Of a DNA stretch of 64,000 nt, positions 1-8,482 are shown piece by piece (positions within the stretch are counted from its first letter, which is position 1; each line of letters begins with the position of its first letter). Below the pieces are notes generated by a model. It did no database searches, was not told where the DNA came from, and saw only the letters and a program-made list of their open reading frames with translations. Source of the DNA: Cryptococcus deneoformans JEC21 (taxonomy: Eukaryota > Basidiomycota > Tremellomycetes > Tremellales > Cryptococcaceae); NCBI RefSeq assembly GCF_000091045.1, contig NC_006686.1:77501-141500 (forward strand). The letters run 5' to 3'. The position numbers and the translations under genes are program-made.

Positions 1-118
1 GGCCGACTACCTTGGTTTGCCCGTCCAGGGTCCTTACAAGCCCGACCACTACGTAAGTGAACAACTTGAATTCGTTAATCATAGGCCTGTGGCTAACCCA
101 ATTAACAGAGGTACTAAA
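1..118 (+). CDS. 3' end of an unidentified gene (partial)
   Basis: The last 52 bases of an exon read in frame 2 and end in residues PVQGPYKPDHY. A GTAAGT donor follows at 53, and a 57-base intron with a CTAAC branch site ends in AACAG at 109. The final exon adds Arg-Tyr and a TAA stop at 116-118. Both splice signals are canonical and the frame closes, so this is a real gene terminus. Nineteen residues are too few for me to name the family, and the rest lies outside the window. Confidence 0.6.
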
Positions 119-686
119 TGTCTATATTATGGCCTCAACTGCCTTAGACGTTTGCTTCTTGTTTTGGTCTAGTTTGTCTCTCCTACCCCCTTACTCATCC
201 ACCTTCAAAAAGTGTGTATAGAAAACACAATATACCCTCCAGTCTCATTTGTATCCCGTGATCTAAGATCTCACGCATTGCATACGATACCCACTTTGAA
301 ACGACACATATTATCTTTGTCATATCTATTTTCGGTTTGCATCGGGGCTTCAACTGCCATTTTTTTCCATTATTCTTTTTTTCAGTTTTTGTTTTATTAG
401 ATCGTGGTAGAGTGGTCGGTTGGCGTAGCATAGCTGAGGAGATTGAACAACGGGTTCCACAGTCGATCATGCATGGAACTGGCGGAGAAACATTTGAAGT
501 GCTCAGCTTATTAAGAGTGTTGCATGAGCATCTGCCAGTGGTCCTGATATGGAAAGACGCGCCTCTCTTTCTTCGCCACATGACTGTCGACGGTCCGTGC
601 ACAACGAGCACCTATTTAAAAAGTCATCGTTCACTCATCACTCTTCCTTTTCCTTCCTACCTTTCTACTTTCTATTGCCACCCAGG
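119..686. promoter_or_regulatory. Intergenic region and promoter of the next gene
   Basis: No coding exon is convincing here. A TATTTAAA box at 613-620 lies about 70 bases before the chosen ATG and is followed by a CT-rich leader, as expected for a core promoter. Open frames in this stretch lack splice support and composition suggestive of protein. Confidence 0.4.
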
Positions 687-2769
687 ATGCCTATCCCTAT
701 CTTCCTGCAGAGTCTTCTCTGCCGGACAGATGCTGCCCCTCGTATTGACCCACTTCCCGCCGGATACTCGTCTACACCCCTGGCGAGGAGTGTACTTGGG
801 CCCACATTTGTACCTCTTCAACTTCCTCCTGACGGACATATGGACCCGGATACGTTTAAGGACATCACTGAGGTGAGTTTGAAATATAACACATATGGTT
901 ATCATACTGATACGCGGTGACTGCGTAGGCAAAACTGAAGACTGATCTGGTTCTGTCGCACATGAGACTCGTGCTCGCTGCTCAGACTCAGGGTGGAAGG
1001 CGTACAACGGATACGAATGACTGGAACCTCGTGAGCCGTCCAACTTCTAACCTCCAATCTAGGGGGGTCATTGACATAACTAACATCGTCAGATCTACAA
1101 CTGCATACGAGATTATTCTGAGCAAATTCTTACTCGGTGGCTCAATACTTATGCCAACCATACTGCCGCCCTTCGCCAGCTTCAGCAAGCTGGACTGTAC
1201 CCACCCCAACATGTCGCATCTGGACCACACAGGGTAGGCGATCAGACAATGTACGCGCCTGTCAAATCTCGAAGCAGCCAATATGTTCCTCCGCCTCTCA
1301 TACGGCAAAGCCCACTCTCCGTTGTGAGCCGTGACATCACTCCTGAAAACGCCATTGCAGCTCCTGGAACGTCAAGGATGCAGCCTATCAGTGCTCAGTC
1401 TAAAGGGGGTATCCCTCCGCCTTTGCCAGAGAAGACTAAGCCATTCCCAAGTTCTCGACCGACCTCTTCTCAATTCCCACTTGCTGATAAGCCACTTGCA
1501 CCCTTGAAATATGGGGATCCAAGGCCTCGCCCTGCTTCGTGGCAAGCAATGCCTGAAACTACCGGTGCCTTGTTCAAGGCGTTGAAGAGGTTATCCGAAA
1601 GTGAAGGATTGATCCCTCAAGAGTATGCTCAGCTTCTCGAACGCGCATCCCGTCAAGAGGTATCTCCGACTGAAAATCAGCCAGCGACTGGAGACAGCAT
1701 TCCTTCAAGTCCTTTACAATCGTACACCCCTGCTGGATCTGTTTCTGCGGTCAAAATTACAGACGAACACAAGAAGACTATTCGCAGAATCAGGCCGCCC
1801 TCTCGTGATACGGCCTCTCGCCATGGCGCCGATGATGGGAATAACACATATAATCACCTGAATAAAACCTCTCCGACCACTTCCAACACTCCGATCAGTT
1901 ACTCCGGAAACTCAACTCCGAGATTGACACCTACAGCAGAGACGTTCTCTCAAGGAAAGGTTAACGATCAACCGATCTTCAAATGCCTCCCCACGCCGCC
2001 ACCAAAAATGGACATCATTTCACTGGCCCCAACGAACTCAGTTCTCGAAACTCCTGGTCTTACCCCTCTTTCGCAGAAGGAACCATTTCCCATTCGCGAG
2101 CCTCACCCTACACCTACGGAGCTTACTCAGAGGGATTCAAAAACCTCACGGACGCCTCCTCCCAAGTCACCCGCTCGGGTTGCAGCAAATTTGGTTCGAG
2201 AAAAGGCTGCCTTGAATACTGCTCCAGAAGCTATCAGTCTTCAACCTCCAGATCACGATCTGCCACTGTATGCAAACGTCAATCCCGGCCATACTCTTCT
2301 AGCAGAGAATGAATCCGTCAACGTTCGGGCACCTTATACCGCAACATCTGAGGAAACCAAGCCTGAAATTCATATCGAAGTACCGACACCTAACAGCGTT
2401 ACATCAGGTCTGACCCCACTTTCAGAAACTGAACCAATCAGTATCCGTGAACCTCACCCAACCCCCATAGATGCGGAAAGGAGGGACCTTCAAAACGCCT
2501 TGACGCCACCACCACCAAAAGCACTCAGCGCAGCTTCGACCCCATGTGGAGGATACAAAACACCTGATGGTAGCCCCGTCAAAGCGGCAATCTCGGGTTT
2601 CAAAAAACTTGTTGAGAAGGCAAAATCTTCCCGAGAGCCCGTCAGCGAACGTACAGAGGAGAATGCCAAGGCACGTAGAGTGGTACAGGAAGTCGTTGGG
2701 AGTCCCCAATTAGCGGACGTGGTGGACTGTGATGGGAAGAGCAGCGACCAGTCAAGAGGTGAACTGTAA
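687..2769 (+). CDS. Proline/serine-rich protein with an internal 45-residue repeat
   Basis: Three exons (687-872, 929-1030, 1093-2769), all joined in phase 0, give 654 residues. I do not recognise the family. Residues about 55-150 look helical and ordered. The rest is rich in Pro, Ser and Thr and likely disordered, with possible SH3-type ligands such as IPPPLPEKTKP. A block beginning GLTPLSQKEPFPIREPHPTP near residue 411 recurs near residue 530 as GLTPLSETEPISIREPHPTP, each copy followed by a TPPPK motif. The TAA stop overlaps a perfect GTAAGT donor (CTGTAAGT). Splicing to an AG at about 2816 would replace the stop with a short alternative tail. The start is the first ATG after the TATA-like box. 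A scaffold or signalling adaptor role is only a guess. Confidence 0.7.
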
Positions 2770-3332
2770 GTAACTTAGGAAAGATGGCTCTTCACCTCAT
2801 AACTTGCCAACTTTAGAGTCAGTATAAATTATAAATAACGCTGAGAAATGAAAGCAAGTGTACATATCTGAAGACTTTAACACCGAAATCATTCCTCTGT
2901 GTTGAATGGGGAGAAACCTTATACCTATAATCTAAGTCATCATTAACCGTCGTTTGACGGCTCCAACCAGCAATCTGTAGGGAATGTAATCTGTCCATGT
3001 ATGTTCGCATGTTTGATCTTGACTCTAAGCTTTTCAAAAATGCCGTCACTGTCGACACAATGGAAAAGTCATTACGTTGGGAGTCCTATAGACGGTCAAG
3101 ATTCCTCACTCTTGAAGCTCCTCTTCCCAGGTAGAAGTATTTCGCGCAAAAATTGATTGTCGCGGCCATCGTCTTGCTAAGAATTCTCACCCTACATCAT
3201 CGAGTCTCTTGTTCAACGACTTATATCGTTGACATATCGTCATAGTGTATACAAAATAAGGGTATCGTACACTCCGTCATAATCTCGTTAACTAACGACA
3301 GGCATTGGTGTATGTGGGGTAGGAATGGAAAA
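2770..3332. other. Intergenic region between convergent genes
   Basis: This is 3' flanking sequence of two genes that point at each other. A 79-codon minus-strand frame at 2819-3058 could not be joined to an upstream exon without hitting a stop. I see no RNA gene or repeat. Confidence 0.4.
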
Positions 3333-4237
3333 TTAGAAAAGATCTTCAAGGGTCATTTGCCTAATGGAGATTCAATCAGTACGGCTCATATACATAGAAG
3401 TGCGGCGATTTTGAGAAAGACATACTTCACAATATCTGTGCTGGCGACCATTTGTGTGAACTCCTCAAAAGAGAGCTTTCCATCCCTAAATAAAAATGTT
3501 GTCAGAATACTATCTTTGCCAAGCAACGTGAGACTCACCCGTCCTTGTCAGCCTCCATGATGGTTTTGTCTACAATTTGTTGCAATTGTTGGTCCTGTAC
3601 GCAAATGATCAGCCCATGGCTCATCTTTGATAATCGACGATGACGCACTTTAAGGTTATTTCCGACCATTTGCTTCAACACAAGATACAGTTCACCGTTA
3701 GAGATGTAGCCGTCTCGATCCATGTCGTACACCTTGAAAGCGACTGATAAACGTATTAATCAGCATGTAATCAGGTTGTCCGAGTCTTGTCTTGACACGT
3801 ACATCTCAGCTTCTCATCACGACCTCCTTTACTACTGAAAGCGCTCAAACCTCCGACAAATTCTTGGAAGTCAACCGTTCCACTTCCACTGAAAGATGTA
3901 TCAGCTTTGCAATCCTCATAAATGGCGAACGTCAGCCTACGTACTCTTCATCAAAGATTGCTATCATTCGATGCGCCAAAGGGTTATTCGCGATTTGAGG
4001 GATCTGAAGAAACTCGTCTTTGTCAATCGATCCGGAACCGTCCTTGTCAAGCTTCATGAACCTCTTCTTCAACCTCATAAGCTCCGGTCCTGAGACTGAG
4101 AATAATCCCGTCAGTGATAAAAACTTGAGCAGAGGGAGACAAAAAAAAGCGGGCGACAACCGAAGTTGAAGCGTCATGAACTTACAGTTGGAGTTCTTCT
4201 CCAGAGAGTTGAACATGGAGGATTCAGCGGCACCCAT
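3333..4237 (-). CDS. CNB1: Calcineurin regulatory subunit B
   Basis: Seven exons (4186-4237, 3945-4095, 3803-3888, 3649-3743, 3539-3594, 3426-3485, 3333-3360) splice to 175 residues, the usual calcineurin B length. The protein starts MGAAESS, a myristoylation signal. It has four EF-hand loops: [36 protein letters not shown] and [12 protein letters not shown], all with intact calcium ligands. It ends in QMTLEDLF. Calcineurin B binds the catalytic A subunit and calcium. It activates the phosphatase that dephosphorylates Crz1-type factors and is required for growth at 37 degrees in Cryptococcus (established for the family). Every intron is 45-90 bases with standard ends. Promoter lies between 4238 and the tRNA gene. 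Confidence 0.97.
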
Positions 4238-4629
4238 TGAGATAAGATGGATCTGATGATGAAACGGTGATTAATGGGAAGGTGATAGCACAGATAAGAA
4301 GATCACAACCGAAAAAAAAAAACGGAAGATGATGATGAAAGAAGCGAATGAACCGAACGAAAGGTGATTTCGCTTCGCGTTGCGAGTTGGGTCGGCGGTT
4401 GGGGGTCTGCCGTCATCGTCGATGAGAAGTTCAAACTAGCAATTCAGAATACATCGAAGGTCATCGATTTCGGAGTAACACATTCATAACTTAGATTAGG
4501 ATGAGATGTGCCAGGCCTTGCTATGCCTGCATGGTCAGCCCTCGGAATGCATGATATGCCATTGGGTAAATACGTTGACATATATACTATTAGCCTTATA
4601 TTAGGTAGATTGACCTGAATGTCACGAAC
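4238..4629. promoter_or_regulatory. Upstream region of CNB1, shared with a tRNA gene
   Basis: The region holds the CNB1 leader, with an A-run at about 4313-4322, and the divergent 5' flank of the tRNA. No coding exon or repeat was seen. Confidence 0.35.
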
Positions 4630-4734
4630 ATCTCATTGGCTCAGTTGGTTAGAGTGTTCGCTTCACATGATTACGGATTTTAACTCGTGGCTGCTGAACG
4701 CGAAAGGTCCCCGGTTCGATCCCGGGATGGGATA
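4630..4734 (+). tRNA. tRNA-Val(CAC) with a 31-base intron
   Basis: The acceptor stem ATCTCAT pairs with ATGGGAT over seven pairs (one G-T). The D-stem is GCTC/GAGT, the anticodon stem TTCGC/GCGAA and the T-arm CCCGG-TTCGATC-CCGGG. The anticodon loop reads TT-CAC-A, then an intron at 4668-4698 in the canonical 37/38 position, then C38. The T-arm and D-arm supply the internal B and A boxes for RNA polymerase III. A T-run at 4738-4749 lies just downstream. Confidence 0.93.
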
Positions 4735-5132
4735 TACTTTTTCTTTTTTGCCCATTATTTATCATCTTCGCTGGAAACATTTTTTTTTATTTAAAATATT
4801 ACATGTATGGAGCCACCGCCGATTGGAAGCGATACATTACGCATTTGCAAAGTATGGCAGTACCTGAACCTACTGGATTTGTGGAAACGAGCTCAGTTGC
4901 GAACGATCGCCGCTTTTTTCTCCTCAGGACGACAGATTTCTGACATACCCTCCATGTCTCTGTAAATTTGAAGTTCTGGATATCAAGATGAATAATACAT
5001 TGTCTTCACTATCTATGGCAGCTGCAATGAAGAGCGTGTCATTACATATACATCCATTACTCGATTGATCCGTCATTCAGTGAGAAGCATCCTCAAGAGT
5101 GGCAAGATCCAAGAAGAAAGAAAAGCAGTATA
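4735..5132. other. Intergenic region after the tRNA
   Basis: Apart from the pol III terminator I see only AT-rich 3' flank of the minus-strand gene that ends at 5133. Confidence 0.35.
4738..4749 (+). terminator. RNA polymerase III terminator of tRNA-Val
   Basis: Two T tracts (five and six Ts, split by a C) start four bases after the discriminator base of the tRNA, which is the expected place for a pol III terminator. Confidence 0.8.
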
Positions 5133-7008
5133 CTAATGCACGACGGTGAACATGATGATAAAGGTGACCACCATCAAAGTAATAGAAGGGGCGCCAATAA
5201 TTACAGCATAACGGCAAGCTCGGATCATAGGATGAGAATGAGTATACCATGGGAGTTTAGTCTCCTCAACATTGGTTGAAGGAAGTACAAAGGATACGCC
5301 AGTCTCAAAATCAATAAATGCCGGCTTAGGCCGAGGTTTCGAGGGGTTGATGAACCATCCGCCAATGATCCAAATGAAGGGCATGAAGAATCCTAGGATA
5401 AAGCAAGTGATGAGAAGGGGAGATTGCCGACGGGCCGGTCGAGGATGTTCGCGGGCAATATCTGATTCGGAGGAACGAGGTAAGGGAGCGACTTCCATCT
5501 GGTATGGTTTCCATTCAGTGGGCCGAGCGAGATATTGAGAATCGAAGACCCGGGGCCATTGGGAAACGCGGATGGATTGGACGGGGACGGGAGGGCGAGG
5601 TCGTTTTACGAGACGTTCATAAGATTCCGAAAGGGCAACTGTATCGTTAGAGTCGTTGACGATGGTGGTTTCGTCTATGATGCTCCATTCGGCAGATTGG
5701 ATCTAAAGAGACTTGAGTCACAGCTTGGTAAGAGTAGAAAAAATACGTACTTTATCAGAATCAAGCACAATCTCAACGAATTCGTCCTCGTTTTCGATAC
5801 ACCTGGTGTCTCCTTTTTCTGTGATATCCCTTTCAGCTTTGTACTGTGGAGGTGACATGGTCGAGTCTGCATATGCCGGCTGTTTATATTTCTCTCGCGT
5901 CTGCGAAGAGAGAGTCGCAGACATACAGATCGTGTTGCCAAACATGGAAACAGGTACATCAATCGGGCCATCGTGAGGAGGCAACTTGTTATACTTCGTA
6001 TCATCTCGAAGAGTGGTCTCACCGTCGGTGCAGATGGAGCTGTCGTGACGGAAAAACTGCTCGAGTTTTTTGAGTTTATCGATGATATGCACACCATCCG
6101 CAGTAGTTAAGGGGGGATTATCAATTCCCATCTTGGATCCAGATCTAGCAAGGGTGTTCCTGGCAGACTTGATGAATAGCTCGACGGCCTTAACCTGGGA
6201 AGGGTCTAATGAAGCTTTGGTCGAAACAGAAGGGGGGAAATGGGAAAGAGGTCGATCGATACCAATATAGTCAAGAAGCCAGCCAAAATCATACAAGGTA
6301 TAAATGCTCTGTTGAGTCCCAGGCTTGTTATCATCGGTTATAGTGATCTCAGGGACGGTAAAGGATCGATTTTTAAGGTGAAGAGACGCGTCTTTGCTAG
6401 AACCAGGAGGGATGCCAGCACTAGTTTCTTTGGCCTGTTCAACGATAGATCTTACCCAATCAATATTAAGAGGGGCAAAGAAGGGAGCGTCTGTCGTAGG
6501 CGTAAGGAGTGGAGTCTCGGGGATTGAAGTGACGGTTTCAGTAGGTGAAAGCGCAGATATATTAAAAGTAGTAGAGATAGGTTCGTCAACCAGCTCATAG
6601 CCGCTTGGGTGGTTTCGAGTGGCGGTGTAAGTTTGATAAGGGCCGGCGGATTTTGTGGAAGTAAGGTCAGGGAGCCTGCTGTAGGGTAAGAGAGGTGCTG
6701 TAGGCGAAGTCTGACTGCCTGGGGGAGACGAGTAGCTTTTGCCATGAGAGTAAGGTCGTCGAGGAGGGGTGCTCAGCTGGAATTCAGCTGGGAATGCTGG
6801 ATTGTCCTCGCTGCTTCGTGAGAGTCGCACAGTGGTGGCTGGAGAGGCGTAGAATGGATCAACATAGGCGCCATAAGGTGCCAACGGCGGGATCTTCCTG
6901 TTGGCTTGAGAGTCGTGATGATCAAAAGCCTGCTTGATTTTCTGACGGCTGTTCAGCATCAAGAGGGATGAATGAAAGTAAGAAGCTTACCTTTACCCAA
7001 GGGAACAT
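5133..7008 (-). CDS. Hairpin-family membrane protein A (592 residues)
   Basis: Three exons (6991-7008, 5751-6941, 5133-5702) join in phase 0 to 592 residues. The short first exon encodes MFPWVK and is spliced to the second AG after a CTGAAC branch site. An unspliced start at the ATG at 6962 is the alternative. Residues 1-490 are Ser/Pro/Thr-rich, apart from a possibly folded block around 250-340. Two membrane segments close the protein. The first, about residues 499-521, contains GFFMPFIWIIGGW; the second is the last 25 residues and is preceded by WYTHSHPMIRACR. The loop between them is about 47 residues. Two other genes in this window share this C-terminal arrangement. Function is unknown; a tail-anchored or hairpin membrane protein with a long cytosolic N-terminus is inferred. 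Confidence 0.8.
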
Positions 7009-8482
7009 GTTGAGTAACTTATTGGATCAACTAGTTGGATCGACCAAAGACTGAAAGTTTTACTTTTACAGAGCGTTTGTATTGAGATAGACAGGCGCTC
7101 GAAGAGAGTATGCGAAGGCTTCAAAGGAGCACGGTTGGGAAGAAGAGTTTCCCAGATGAAGTATGGAAGGTAGGGAGGAGGAAAAAAAGAGGATGTCAAA
7201 TGATAAAGGCGATATATTTACAGCGGACAGAGCCCCGCTGTGCGTGGTGTGTGGTGGTGTGGAAATCGTCCATGTCAAAAGTGTATGGATCGTATTTCCA
7301 ATAGGTTCACGGACGTCATTCAACGCCTTAAAAAGCGGGTGTTAGGATATTGCGCGCGGAGAAGACAGCTAGAGGTGTGGACAGAGGGGATGAAGCTTGC
7401 GGTGAGAAAACGAGATGGCATTCGTTCCTCAAGTTTTTACTCCTGAGATTAGTCATTAGCAAATGGCCCCATCGCAGGGGACGGTTTGCACTCACCTGTG
7501 GCATTGCCAGCTTGTTTCCTATTGTAGCCCATTTTCCACAAACAAATCCTTGAAGTAGTATTTCTGCTGCGATACTTTACCTGCTTTTCTTGATATAAGG
7601 CTCAGCCCTCATCTTCGCCTGGGGACTCGGCTTTCATTCCCGCATTCCACATCTCTCAATAGCTATCCATGTTTTCTGGCTTATCTGAGAGACTGTGACC
7701 GATAGGTTCGTCTGCATTGGAGGTGATCATTTTGTATGTGCACACGACGTTTTGTAGCAATAACCACCACCATAGTTTGGCGCAGAATGATTACGTGATG
7801 TGAGCCGGCTAACCGTGGGAAACGCATTCCCGCACAAACATCGCAACAGAGCGGTAAAATCACACGCGAAGTCACAACGGCGTTTACAATATTGCAGTCT
7901 CCGTCTATTCTTTCTTTTCGACTCTATAATGCTCTCGTCGTACCCGAGTTGCGACGCCAAATCAATCTCTCTGGTCACCTTATAATAGAAAAACGATCAA
8001 AACTCTGGCGGAAACCTTCGCCGTACGGTCTTTACTCTATCGGCCTGGTTGTTTGCTCCGTTTGTTAGTCAGTGTTCGTTCGCCATAGTTGCTCAAGTAT
8101 CGGAAGTGAGTCATCAGCCGGCGCAGAAACATGGAAAGTACTGACTATTTGGGCAAAAGACATTTATTTGGCTGCTCTATTCTTCACTTGTGCTTTCGCG
8201 ACCTTTGTTTGTGTCTTATAAACTTTGCTCCAATAGTAGATCAGCAAGTCTCTTGGACAAATTGAGGTGTTTTTTGTTTGGATATTGCAAGTGAGTCAAA
8301 AGTTAGAGTCGAATATAGATACGGCTGACCATTTGATCAGAAACTGACTACTGTTCCATTTCACATTCTTCATTTTGCTTCTTTCGCCTCCAACCTATAG
8401 ACTTTTTTTCAATCGTAAGCGAGCAACCCTATTCCTAGACAGAAAAACGGGCTGACGAGTACTGTTTAAATGAAGCGCAAAC
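7009..8482. promoter_or_regulatory. Divergent promoter region with probable 5'UTR introns of the plus gene
   Basis: Two genes of the same family are transcribed away from this 1.5-kb interval. Near the plus gene there are two likely leader introns: 8106-8159 (GTGAGT donor, ACTGAC branch, AAG end) and 8291-8340 (GTGAGT donor, GGCTGAC branch, ATCAG end). An ATG at 8470 opens an 11-codon frame (8470-8502, stop included) that overlaps the chosen start at 8483. No other gene is visible. Confidence 0.45.

Noticed and set aside
2819..3058. 79-codon minus-strand frame between two genes
   Set aside because: Joining it to an upstream exon across the only good intron gives a stop codon, and no ATG context or domain supports it.
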